Below, piece by piece: positions 24,199 through 32,748 of a stretch of DNA of 64,000 nt. The position numbers and the translations under genes were made by a program. The stretch's first letter is position 1, and every line of letters starts with the position of its first letter. The DNA comes from JAGOFO01 sp964522105. Its GTDB lineage: Bacteria > Myxococcota_A > UBA9042 > DTJE01. Location of the stretch: assembly GCA_964522105.1 (NCBI GenBank), contig CAZFVA010000014.1, positions 1-64,000 on the forward strand. Reading direction: 5' to 3'. Below the pieces are notes generated by a model. The model ran no database searches and was not told the DNA's origin. It saw only the letters and a list, made by a program, of their open reading frames with translations.

Positions 24199-26940
24199 TC
24201 AGGTCCTTGAGTGAATTGTTGTCCTGCGCCGAATGATGATGAGCCCGCCGAAAGCGACCATCAGAAGCGCCAGTCCGGCAAATCCGCCTGTCTGTCCGTT
24301 CGATGAACATCCGCCCCCGCCACCGCCGCCGGTGCCGTTGTCGGTGGTGTCGATGACATCATTGTTGACGGTGTCATGGCCGGGATTCGTGTCGATGCCG
24401 ACGACCACATCGCGGTCGATGCCGTTGTCGGTGACTGCGGTGTCATTGCCCACAATGACGTCTTCGGTATCCACTTCGCATCCGCACGGGCAGGTCAGAT
24501 TTTCCGGGACTACGGTGGTCAGTTCGGTTGACACCCCGACGCCGTTCGTCACGCGGAAGATTATGCCGTCGGTCGGGGCAAATGTCGGGGAATCGAAAGC
24601 CACAGTAAGGCGGCTTGTGAACGGAGTTTCGCCCGGCGCTTCGGTGTACACCACTTCGTTCCACTCGTCGGCGCTGTCTGTCATGGCCCACGCGACCGCC
24701 GCGACCGGACTGACTTCCGACTTCACATAAAGGTTTACGATGAACGGCAGAACGTGCTGATCGCTTCCATCGCAGGTGTCGCCGGTGGCCTCAAAATCAA
24801 TGGATTCGATAATCGGCAATGTCGAGTCAATCAGGATGGCATCGCTGACGCCTTCAACGCCAAGCCCGAAGCCGTCCTTGTACTTCGGGACCAGGTGGAT
24901 CTTCACGTAAGTCCCGTTTTCGACAGCGGTCGGGAAGCAGACTTCGACCTGATCTTTGGCGTTCTTTTCCATCATCGGCAGGATTTCCGCGTCGCCATCG
25001 GCGTTAGTTACCGTGACCTGGAACCTTTCGGCCTTGTGGAAGTACGCGGCAGCGTTCGTGTTGAATTTGATGCAGTCGTTGCGGCCGCTTATGCCGCCCG
25101 GTATCCATGCCTGTGGCACGACGTGATAGTCACGGGTCGTCCAGACAGTCCTGCTGGCTGCTGCGTTACATTCAATTGAGTCTGGCAGGCTGGCATCAAC
25201 AACTACGAAACCTTCAGGGGGCGTAATCATAAATTCATGGACGCCTGCCGCGACCAGATCAAAAGCTGCATTACCGTTCAGTGCTGTCGGGACAACCCAC
25301 TCCTCACCAGCTTCAAATCCACCGACCGCACCCATGCTGACCTGCGCCCCTGCAATCGGGCCGCCTTCCGGGAACGTCCGGGTGTGCACCATGAACAGGC
25401 AGCGGTCGTCGCTGAAAGATGTGACTGGCAACGATGGCGGCCACTTGCCGTATGTCGCGAAGTTGTCGCGGTAGATTGCCTGGTTAACCGGCACTTTGCC
25501 GCTGGCGATGATCGAGTCCCAGTTGCTTGTCAGCCAGGGACCGGGGTTGTCGTTGGCGTACAGCTCGAAGTAAAACCCTTCCACTAATGCCGCACCGACT
25601 GTGAAAGTCGTTTCGATCGTGCTTCTTCCTTCCGGGACGCACTTTCTGGGGTCGATGTTCACTGACATCGTCTGCGAACCTGCCGGTATGTCGAAACTCT
25701 GGTCCAGCCCGGGCAGGTCGCCAAGAACGGCAAGCGACACTGTTCCCGCAAAATCATAAGCAGAGTAGAAACGTACCCTGAGTTTGAGCTGCCCGCCCAT
25801 AAGTTCGTCTGAAACAGCCGAGATGGCATGTCCATCCATGTCCATCCATGTCACTTCATCCACAATCAGCCCGGGCACCACGTCGTAGATATCAGGCACC
25901 ATCTGCATGACCGACATAACGTTTCCACTGATGATGGCGCTGGCGTTCCAGCTCGGCCACCCGAGGCTGGCCAGAGCCAGGTTTTCGGGCGTCTGGTCTT
26001 CCAGGAAGGCGCTTACCCGGTCCATAAACCAGAATGAACTGAGGTCGGCAAGGATGGTGTCCTGGTAGATATCCCAGAAAGACTGTTCGACGACGGCCGA
26101 ATTCATAGCAGCGTCGACGTTTATGTCGTAGTCGGCTGACCGCGTACCGATGCTGCCTGCAACTTGTTTGATAAGATCCCCGGTCAGGAAATTCAGGACG
26201 TCGGCAGGTGTTTCGCCCTTCAGGCTGTGAAAGAAGTCCTTGAACTCCTGCCGGGTAGCGCCGCCGACGTATCCTTCAACAACGGTGATCTTTTCAAGGA
26301 CGCTTGCCCATATGGCGTCCGGGTCAGTCGTTGTCCCATAGTAGGCATTCAGTTGATTGACGTACCAGGTGATCGCTTCGTAGCCGCGATCCTGGGCCTC
26401 TTCACCATCAAAATAGATGTCGTACGCCATGTCGATAAGCGCGTCCCAGTCGCCGACAATCACATCTCCGATGACCTCGGTCAGACCTTCGGACATGCCC
26501 TTCGCGTCGGAATATCCGTCCAGCAGGTTCAGCATTCCGAGCGGCGCGGAAGACACCAGCGTCGGGGTCCAGAATTGTTCGCAAAGCGGGTCGGAAGATG
26601 AATTGTGCAGCAGGTGGCCGATTGCCATGACCAGAAAGCGGGGTTCCAATGTCAGGGCCTGTTCGATCAGGAAAAGTGAAAAATCCGAGCCGTGTCCCTG
26701 ATGTACAGGCAGTATCCACTGGATGTCCGGGGCGATGGCGCCGACGTGCAGGTATGTTTCGAAGTACGGCGTGTCCCCGAGGTACGCAAAATCAGGATGC
26801 TGTTCCACCAGCATCGGCCACAGGCGGTCAGATTCACGGATATGAACACCCGGGCCGCAGGGCAGGGCGCTTGCAGGAATCATGATGGCAAAGCAAAGCG
26901 CGATCGCGGCGCAGGTCAGTTTTGCTGGGGATCTGGACAT
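24199..26940 (-). CDS. Zinc phospholipase C-like secreted protein, MYXO-CTERM-like tail
   Basis: The protein has 913 residues. The signal peptide ends near ASALPCGPG. The first 250 residues have the pattern of zinc-dependent phospholipase C / S1-P1 folds (CGPGVHIRESDR, HVGAIAPDIQW, AIGHLLHNSSSD). A long beta-rich middle follows (Ig-like repeats, about 400-800). The C-terminus is Asp/Asn/Thr-rich, then GGGGGGGCSSNGQTGG, a hydrophobic helix and RRR, the Cys-helix-Arg layout of MYXO-CTERM sorting signals. It should therefore be processed and anchored at the cell surface. ATG at 26940 has GAGGAAA upstream. It leads an operon with the glycosidase-like lipoprotein. The substrate is unknown. Confidence 0.78.
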   Translation of the reverse strand: MSRSPAKLTCAAIALCFAIMIPASALPCGPGVHIRESDRLWPMLVEQHPDFAYLGDTPYFETYLHVGAIAPDIQWILPVHQGHGSDFSLFLIEQALTLEPRFLVMAIGHLLHNSSSDPLCEQFWTPTLVSSAPLGMLNLLDGYSDAKGMSEGLTEVIGDVIVGDWDALIDMAYDIYFDGEEAQDRGYEAITWYVNQLNAYYGTTTDPDAIWASVLEKITVVEGYVGGATRQEFKDFFHSLKGETPADVLNFLTGDLIKQVAGSIGTRSADYDINVDAAMNSAVVEQSFWDIYQDTILADLSSFWFMDRVSAFLEDQTPENLALASLGWPSWNASAIISGNVMSVMQMVPDIYDVVPGLIVDEVTWMDMDGHAISAVSDELMGGQLKLRVRFYSAYDFAGTVSLAVLGDLPGLDQSFDIPAGSQTMSVNIDPRKCVPEGRSTIETTFTVGAALVEGFYFELYANDNPGPWLTSNWDSIIASGKVPVNQAIYRDNFATYGKWPPSLPVTSFSDDRCLFMVHTRTFPEGGPIAGAQVSMGAVGGFEAGEEWVVPTALNGNAAFDLVAAGVHEFMITPPEGFVVVDASLPDSIECNAAASRTVWTTRDYHVVPQAWIPGGISGRNDCIKFNTNAAAYFHKAERFQVTVTNADGDAEILPMMEKNAKDQVEVCFPTAVENGTYVKIHLVPKYKDGFGLGVEGVSDAILIDSTLPIIESIDFEATGDTCDGSDQHVLPFIVNLYVKSEVSPVAAVAWAMTDSADEWNEVVYTEAPGETPFTSRLTVAFDSPTFAPTDGIIFRVTNGVGVSTELTTVVPENLTCPCGCEVDTEDVIVGNDTAVTDNGIDRDVVVGIDTNPGHDTVNNDVIDTTDNGTGGGGGGGCSSNGQTGGFAGLALLMVAFGGLIIIRRRTTIHSRT

Positions 26941-27169
26941 CTGGTTTCCTCATGAAAAGAAGGCCGACGGGACATTATATATGAAGGCGGATTCTGACAC
27001 ACGGCGTCAGTTGTTGATTTTGTGTGTGGATTCAGTGAGCCTGCTGATGACAGCGGATCGGCCGTTTATCCCGTTTTCCTGTGCCGGTCATGTGAAAAAA
27101 ATGGCCGGATCGTCTAGAATATGAGCGGTTTTTCCTGAAAAGAACCTTCATTGATGCGGGGAATGGATC

Positions 27170-28120
27170 GTGAACAGGATTTCTGGCTTTGCAATGTGGC
27201 TGGTTCTTCCGGCCGGACTGGTCGTTATGGGTTGTGGCAACGGTGGCCATTCTACTGATGTGATGCAGGACGTCTTCATACCGTTTGCAGACAGTGGAAA
27301 CGATGTTGCCGGCGTTGATCTGGTCGGAATTGATATTGCAGGAGCTGATCTGGTGGTGCATGACAATGGCGGTTCGGACGTTATAGCGCAGGACATCGCA
27401 GGTCAGGACACGCAGACTGCTGATTCCACCGGGACCGACCTTGCGGTGGAAGATGTTGCGGTTGAAGACACCGTTCAGGCAGATACCGCAACGCCTTGCT
27501 GGCTGGGTGAAATGCAGTGCAGTGGACCTGCAGAACAGAAAGATGGCAAGACGTGTGACAAGGCAAAGATTTTGACCAGGGTGATGCTGGCGACTGATAA
27601 CGGCATCAAGTACGGAAACCCTGACACAATCAATGAACTTAACGGTGGAACTGGAAACGCCAACGATGACGATCTCAGCGATCAAGGTTGTCCGCTATTC
27701 GGCGAAGGCGACGACCTCTGGTGCAAGGACGCCTGTGCCGACCCGGGTAAGGACCATTTTTATCAGGTCTATCTTCTGCCGGGGGACTATTTCAGCCTGA
27801 ACGTCAGCGACTACCTGATTTTTCAGCACCCTGATTATGGCTACCATATTGATTTCATGCTGAAGGTCTATAAAGGTCAGTGTCCGTTAAACCGGGACAA
27901 GCTTGTTTCGTGTACAAATGCTGAAGATAAAAGCAGTGTGGCAACCACAAACAATATTCAGATTAAGCCGTTGACCGAGGCCGAGGCCGGTTGGTACACG
28001 ATCGTTGTTGACAGCTCTGATATTGAAGAAGCTGGAACTTATACACTTACGGCCCTTTTGTTCAGTAACTCCGAGTACACAGGCGACTGGTCGCTGTGCT
28101 GCGATTTCCCGACGAATTAG
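27170..28120 (+). CDS. Lipoprotein with PPC-like beta-domain
   Basis: The protein has 316 residues with lipobox VMGC (Cys22). A repetitive Asp/Val/Gly spacer follows (DVAGVDLVGIDIAGADLVVH, then VAVEDTVQADT), ending near residue 105. The C-terminal domain (DHFYQVYLLPGDYFSLNVS, MLKVYKGQCP, AGWYTIVVDSSD, GTYTLTALL) resembles the bacterial pre-peptidase C-terminal (PPC) jelly-roll that carries or anchors secreted enzymes; no enzyme is fused here. Cysteines (CWLGEMQC, CPLF, CKDAC, CPLNRDKLVSC) suggest disulfides. The start is GTG at 27170. The 229-base gap upstream is shared with the divergent phospholipase-like gene and has a TAGAAT -10-like box at 27114. Confidence 0.72.
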   Translation: MNRISGFAMWLVLPAGLVVMGCGNGGHSTDVMQDVFIPFADSGNDVAGVDLVGIDIAGADLVVHDNGGSDVIAQDIAGQDTQTADSTGTDLAVEDVAVEDTVQADTATPCWLGEMQCSGPAEQKDGKTCDKAKILTRVMLATDNGIKYGNPDTINELNGGTGNANDDDLSDQGCPLFGEGDDLWCKDACADPGKDHFYQVYLLPGDYFSLNVSDYLIFQHPDYGYHIDFMLKVYKGQCPLNRDKLVSCTNAEDKSSVATTNNIQIKPLTEAEAGWYTIVVDSSDIEEAGTYTLTALLFSNSEYTGDWSLCCDFPTN

Positions 28121-28150
28121 ACGTGGCGTCCGACTCACGAGGTTGTATTG

Positions 28151-29794
28151 ATGGCAGTTCACCTACTTGCCGGGAGGCCGGTTCCGGACTCGCTTGTTGA
28201 CGATATTTCCGCGCTTACAGGCGCGTATTTCAGTGTACGGCCCGACCCGCAGAACCAGGCGCAGCTTGTGTCCTTCGGGACGTCGGGGCATCGTGGCTGC
28301 TCGCTTAACGGGACGTTTAATGAAGACCACGTTCTGGCGGTCACGCAGGCGATGTGCGAGTACCGCAAGGGTCGCGGGATAACCGGGCCGCTGTTCATCG
28401 GGATGGACACGCACGCGCTGTCTGCGCCGGCACATGTCACTGCGATCGAGGTCATGGCCGCCAACGGTGTTCAGGTCAGGTTTGCTGAAGGCAATCTGGT
28501 CACGCCGACCCCGGCAGTTTCACACGCGATTTTGACGTGGAATCGGGGACGTACAACGGACCTGGCTGATGGCGTTGTCATTACGCCTTCGCATAATCCG
28601 CCGTCAAACGGCGGCTTCAAGTACAACCCTCCGCACGGTGGACCGGCTGGCGGCGAAGAAACCGGCGCGATTCAGAAGCGCGCAAACCAGATTCTGCAGG
28701 ACGGCCTTCGTGACGTGATGCGGCTGCCATATCAGGCGGCGTTGCAGGCCGAATGTGTCAGGCCGTACGATTTCATCACCGCGTATGTAGCCGATCTTAA
28801 ACATATTATCAGGCTTGATACGATTCGCGGCGCCGGGTTGAAGCTGGGCGTTGATCCTCTGGGCGGGGCGTCGCTGCCCTACTGGGAAAGGATTAATGAC
28901 GTTTACGGCCTGGACCTGGACATCGTAAATCCGGTTATTGACCCGACGTTCAAGTTCATGCGGCTTGACCATGATGGCAAGATTCGTATGGATTGTTCGT
29001 CGCCATACGCGATGGCCGGGCTGATCGAGTACCGCGACAAATTCGACGTGGCGTTTGGAAATGACCCTGATTCGGATCGTCACGGGATTGTGACGCGGTC
29101 GGCGGGATTGATGGCCCCGAATGCGTATCTGGCCGTGGCCATTGAGTATTTGTTTGGTAACAGGCCGGGCTGGCCCGCGACTGCGGCCATCGGCAAGACG
29201 CTCGTTTCAAGTTCGATTATTGACAGGGTCGGGGCCGAAATCGGTCGCCGCGTTGTTGAAGTCCCGGTCGGGTTCAAGTGGTTTGTGGACGGGTTGATCG
29301 ATTCGTCGTTCGGTTTTGGTGGCGAAGAGAGTGCCGGGGCGTCTTTCCTGCGCCTGGATGGAACTGTCTGGACGACTGACAAGGACGGGATTATTGCCGA
29401 CCTGCTGGCCGCAGAAATTCTGGCCGTGACCGGGCGCGATCCTGGCGACCTGTACGCCGACATGGAACGCCGGTTCGGGCGGTCTTACTACACGCGCATT
29501 GATTCACCTGCCGATGCCGCGTCGCGGAAGATCCTGGGTAATTTGACGCCGGAAATGGTTGCCGCACAGGAGCTGGCCGGGGAACCGATTGTGGCCCGTC
29601 TGACAAGGGCGCCCGGTAACGATGCGCCGATCGGTGGCCTGAAGGTTGTCACGCCAGATGGCTGGTTTGCGGCCCGACCGTCCGGCACAGAAGACATCTA
29701 CAAAATCTACGCCGAAAGCCTGAAAAGCCAGTCACACCTTGACGCCATCCTGTCCGATGCCCGTGTCATCGTCGACGCCGCCCTTGCACGGTAA
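28151..29794 (+). CDS. pgm: Phosphoglucomutase (alpha-D-glucose phosphate-specific)
   Basis: The protein has 547 residues, essentially the length of E. coli Pgm, and is collinear with it: FGTSGHRG at the N-terminus, GITGPLFIGMDTHALSAPA, the phosphoserine loop VITPSHNPPSNGG, the metal site GNDPDSDRHG, sugar-binding GGEESAGASFLR and the phosphate-binding C-terminal RPSGTEDIYKIYAE. It interconverts glucose-1-phosphate and glucose-6-phosphate, feeding glycogen and UDP-sugar synthesis. ATG at 28151 has GAGG at suitable spacing; the TTG directly before it is not needed. It lies 30 bases after the PPC-like lipoprotein gene and may be cotranscribed with it by chance rather than by function. Confidence 0.96.
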   Translation: MAVHLLAGRPVPDSLVDDISALTGAYFSVRPDPQNQAQLVSFGTSGHRGCSLNGTFNEDHVLAVTQAMCEYRKGRGITGPLFIGMDTHALSAPAHVTAIEVMAANGVQVRFAEGNLVTPTPAVSHAILTWNRGRTTDLADGVVITPSHNPPSNGGFKYNPPHGGPAGGEETGAIQKRANQILQDGLRDVMRLPYQAALQAECVRPYDFITAYVADLKHIIRLDTIRGAGLKLGVDPLGGASLPYWERINDVYGLDLDIVNPVIDPTFKFMRLDHDGKIRMDCSSPYAMAGLIEYRDKFDVAFGNDPDSDRHGIVTRSAGLMAPNAYLAVAIEYLFGNRPGWPATAAIGKTLVSSSIIDRVGAEIGRRVVEVPVGFKWFVDGLIDSSFGFGGEESAGASFLRLDGTVWTTDKDGIIADLLAAEILAVTGRDPGDLYADMERRFGRSYYTRIDSPADAASRKILGNLTPEMVAAQELAGEPIVARLTRAPGNDAPIGGLKVVTPDGWFAARPSGTEDIYKIYAESLKSQSHLDAILSDARVIVDAALAR

Positions 29795-29862
29795 AAAACC
29801 GGTGTCGCATCCAATTGTGTTTATGTGCTAACCTTTCGCCACCAATTTTCCGGGGTATTGAC

Positions 29863-30258
29863 GTGAAAGGGTTCATCGTTTTTGCAATGATTTTTGCGGT
29901 CGCGGTCATCGGTTGTACAAAACAGGCCAGGCCTGACAATTGCGGCGAAGGCGACGCCATGGCTTCCTGCTGGTATGCAACGGGCTGCTGGGATGCCAGG
30001 TGCGGCGAGATGAATGACAACGGCGTCTGCTTCACGTCCGACGGTGAAGAAAACATGAAGATGGCCTGCGAAAAGCAGAGCAAGGGCGTCTTCTACTTCA
30101 AATGCCCGTGTCCGCACTTGAATGCCATCGGCGGTTGTGAAAACGGCCAGCTTTCAGATCGTGTAGTCACAACGTGGATTTACGGTAAAGGTATGACGCC
30201 TGACGAATACCAGAAAGTCTGCGAAACGTCGGCCTACAACACGTTCATCAACCCGTAG
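29863..30258 (+). CDS. Small Cys-rich lipoprotein
   Basis: The protein has 131 residues with lipobox VIGC (Cys18). The mature part is Cys-rich (NCGEGDAMASCWYATGCW, RCGEMNDNGVCFTS, KCPCPHLNAIGGC), suggesting four or so disulfides. No family is recognised. The start is taken as GTG at 29863, at the beginning of the signal peptide with GGGGT upstream; the TTG at 29815 would add 16 residues in front of the signal. It converges on the TPR lipoprotein gene with four bases between stops. Confidence 0.68.
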   Translation: MKGFIVFAMIFAVAVIGCTKQARPDNCGEGDAMASCWYATGCWDARCGEMNDNGVCFTSDGEENMKMACEKQSKGVFYFKCPCPHLNAIGGCENGQLSDRVVTTWIYGKGMTPDEYQKVCETSAYNTFINP

Positions 30259-30262
30259 CCTT

Positions 30263-31201
30263 TCATTTTTCAGGCTGGTCGGGAAACTTCACCGTACGTC
30301 CGCCCAGGTCGCAGCACACCGGGATTCCGTGGTCGCATGCGATGCCGGCAAGCTCGACGGCGCGGTCTTTGTTGCCAAGTCTTTTCTGATTGTCAGCACT
30401 TCGGCACATAAGGTCCCAGTGAAGCGGATCCGATTCGGGCACGTCTGCAAAAAGTCGTTCAATCTCTTCGCCATATGCGTTCTTGTTGCCAAGTTCTGAA
30501 AGGGCAATCGCGTGGGCCAGCCTGATAATCACGCTGTCCGGGTTGCATTTCAGCCCTTCCGCCAAAGCTTTTTCAGCATTTTGAAAGTTCCCGACCGTCA
30601 TCCATGCCGTTCCAAGTGTGTGCAGCAGAATGTCGGCAGGTCTGGAAAGCTCGACAGCCTTTTTAGCAAGCTCAAGGCCCTTTTTGTAGTTGCCGGTCAT
30701 CAGTTCCTGGACTGCCGCCACATTGAATTTCATGGCCTCGGCCGGTATCAGTGCAAATGGCACAGGTATGCAGTTTGTGCCTTCGCGCCGCACGTTTATA
30801 TAGACGACGATTTCCTTTCCCGGACATTGAAGGGCGACCTTTTCGATGACGTCATCGCCTTCGGCCATCTTGACGCCATCGGCGTTGACCCGAAGCTCCG
30901 GCATCGTGTCGCGGCTGACCAGAATTGCGGCCGCCCCGCTTTCGCAAAGAAGTCGATTATCAGCAATGTACTTTGACAGGCGCATCCCGATTTCAAGCGG
31001 CTTTGATGGTTTTGCTCCAACGGCAGGGTCACAAGCGGCTGTCGGGTCGCTGATGAATCCGGGGTCCACGACCGGGTCGTCCTTAATCTGGGAAAAATTA
31101 CATCCGATTGTGGCCGCAGTCGTAACTGCCGCCAGAGTCAATAAGACGGTCCGCGCCGCCTGTCCCGCGACGATGTTTTTAACCAAGTTCTTGATATTCA
31201 T
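30263..31201 (-). CDS. TPR-repeat lipoprotein
   Basis: The protein has 312 residues with a signal peptide and lipobox TIGC (Cys34). Residues of about 75-160 form an alpha/beta domain (ESGAAAILVSRDTMPELRV, GKEIVVYINVRREG). Residues of about 165-290 hold three or four TPR-like helical pairs (LMTGNYKKGLELAKKAVELS, TAWMTVGNFQNAEKALAEGL, IALSELGNKNAYGEEIERLF). The middle block resembles the periplasmic part of ExbD/TolR-type proteins in its pattern, but there is no membrane helix of that type, so I do not assign it. ATG at 31201 has AGGGGA upstream. Confidence 0.72.
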   Translation of the reverse strand: MNIKNLVKNIVAGQAARTVLLTLAAVTTAATIGCNFSQIKDDPVVDPGFISDPTAACDPAVGAKPSKPLEIGMRLSKYIADNRLLCESGAAAILVSRDTMPELRVNADGVKMAEGDDVIEKVALQCPGKEIVVYINVRREGTNCIPVPFALIPAEAMKFNVAAVQELMTGNYKKGLELAKKAVELSRPADILLHTLGTAWMTVGNFQNAEKALAEGLKCNPDSVIIRLAHAIALSELGNKNAYGEEIERLFADVPESDPLHWDLMCRSADNQKRLGNKDRAVELAGIACDHGIPVCCDLGGRTVKFPDQPEK

Positions 31202-31355
31202 CAGTTCTGTCCCCTGTGCCGGAAGCCTTCACGCAATTGTACTCCCCGCCGCCATACGACCCAAAGTCGGGGCCATAAAATCTGGATGACGCCCGATGCA
31301 CTCGGGTCTTTTCCCGAAAGCCTCAATGGTGCATACTTGGCCTGCTTTGGAAGCT

Positions 31356-31438
31356 GCCGGGGTGGCGGAATGGTAGACGCAGGGGACTTAAAATCCCTTG
31401 ATCGTATGGTCGTGCGGGTTCAAGTCCCGCCCTCGGTA
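31356..31438 (+). tRNA. tRNA-Leu (anticodon TAA)
   Basis: The acceptor stem 31356-31362 pairs with 31431-31437 (two G-U pairs). The anticodon loop CTTAAAA gives TAA, reading UUA. It has a long variable arm and T-loop TTCAAGT. CCA is not encoded. It lies head-to-head with the TPR lipoprotein gene and 18 bases before the end of the convergent GH5-like gene. Confidence 0.94.
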
Positions 31439-31456
31439 CTAATGGATATTATTGGG

Positions 31457-32698
31457 TTATTTGGCTGGATTGATGCCCGGTCCCTGGGTCGGTGCGATCA
31501 GGCCCTGATGAATCAGCATCAGTTCGGCGGACACCGGTTCGCTGGTGTTTTCATTAAGGATGCCCCAGCCGTCGGGACTTGAGTCCCCGTGAAGCATCCA
31601 CCAGCTCCAGTCCAGGTCCTGGTCGCGGATAAATCCCATGAAGGTGTCAAACCACAGGCTGGCGTCGTCGCCTTTGTTGAAACACGAGTTGCACAGGCCG
31701 AATTCGCCGATCCAGACCGGCGCCGTCGTCGCCAGGCCTTCTTCAAGCACGAAAGCCCAGTTGTTCTGCCAGTTTTCAATCATGGTTTCCGGTGTTCGAC
31801 CGTTAAGAAACCATGGATATCCGTGAATTTCATATACCAGCCGGTTCGGCACGCTAAGTTGAATCGGCCATAACCGCGCGTTATAGATGTCCTGCGAGTA
31901 GTTGACGCCTTCGACAAATATCAGCCAGTCCGGCGCAACTTCCAGAACAGCATCGCCGCCCCGTTCAGCGGCCGCCGCCCAGTCCAATGCGTCCCCGTTG
32001 TCGGGACCCCACGTTGTCACAAAGCGAGGTTCGTTACGCAGGTCAGCACCAATAACGGCGGGCTGGTTCTTGTACCGTGCAGCGATGGTTCGCCAGTCGT
32101 TCAGCCAGTTTTCTTCTGGAAACCTTTCGTTGTACCAGAGTGTGTTGTCATCGTCGCTTTTGCAGCAGTAGATGGCGTCGGAAATGTGGTTGTTCATGAT
32201 GATCATGATGCCCTCGGCGGCCAGGGCTTCGACCACCGCGTCCATCACTTCCAGCGATGTTTTCCCGATCAGGTCCGGGTTTGCGGTCAGTTTGTCGGCC
32301 GCCACAACCGGGTTCGTCTCGACCAGTTCGTTTGACCACACCAGCCTGATGCTGTTGAATCCCAGTTCATGCAGTTTGGCCGCGATGACGTGCCTGTCCT
32401 GCAGTTGCAGCCCCGACATCGTGAAGTCCGGCCCTTCGCCACGATTCCAGTTGTAACCAGACAATTTTACACGGGTTCCTTCGGCATCAACTATCCACCG
32501 TCCGCTTGTCCGCAGCGGCATCGGTGGCAGCAGGGGATTGACGATGGCGATGTCAGTGGCGATGTCAGTGGTGGTGTCAGTGGTGGTGTCGGCAATGGCG
32601 GTATCGTCAATTGTGTCGAGGCCTTCTGAACTTCCGGCGCACCCGTAAATCATCGCAGATACAACAATCAGACACGGCAGCAGACGGTGGTTTTTCAT
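31457..32698 (-). CDS. GH5-like cellulase-family lipoprotein
   Basis: The protein has 413 residues with lipobox IYGC (Cys20) and a Thr/Asp repeat spacer. The TIM-barrel domain starts with VKLSGYNWNRGEGPDF. The acid/base Glu is in GADLRNEPRF and the nucleophile Glu in PVWIGEFGLCNSC, with LVYEIHGYPWF and LDWSWWMLHGD as flanking strands; this is the GH5 (clan A) pattern of beta-1,4-glucan or mannan hydrolases. Extra Cys pairs (YCC, CNSC) suggest disulfide bonds outside the cell. It should be a surface-tethered polysaccharide hydrolase. The spacer is encoded by a 12-bp tandem repeat (32549-32596). Confidence 0.88.
   Translation of the reverse strand: MKNHRLLPCLIVVSAMIYGCAGSSEGLDTIDDTAIADTTTDTTTDIATDIAIVNPLLPPMPLRTSGRWIVDAEGTRVKLSGYNWNRGEGPDFTMSGLQLQDRHVIAAKLHELGFNSIRLVWSNELVETNPVVAADKLTANPDLIGKTSLEVMDAVVEALAAEGIMIIMNNHISDAIYCCKSDDDNTLWYNERFPEENWLNDWRTIAARYKNQPAVIGADLRNEPRFVTTWGPDNGDALDWAAAAERGGDAVLEVAPDWLIFVEGVNYSQDIYNARLWPIQLSVPNRLVYEIHGYPWFLNGRTPETMIENWQNNWAFVLEEGLATTAPVWIGEFGLCNSCFNKGDDASLWFDTFMGFIRDQDLDWSWWMLHGDSSPDGWGILNENTSEPVSAELMLIHQGLIAPTQGPGINPAK
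32549..32596. repeat. 12-bp tandem repeat (4 units) in lipoprotein spacer
   Basis: Four consecutive 12-base units of the type GATGTCAGTGGC/GGTGTCAGTGGT encode the TDIATDTT-type spacer of the GH5-like lipoprotein in the reverse strand. Units are in frame, so copy-number change would lengthen or shorten the linker without a frameshift. Confidence 0.8.
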
Positions 32699-32748
32699 CA
32701 GGGTGCTCCGGTTTTATCAAAGTAGCAGGACAAACGCAGGTCGCAAAA

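Noticed and set aside
30263..31201. ExbD/TolR-like protein as partner of the ExbB-like gene at 58612
   Set aside because: It has a lipoprotein signal instead of the ExbD membrane helix, and the two genes are 27 kb apart.
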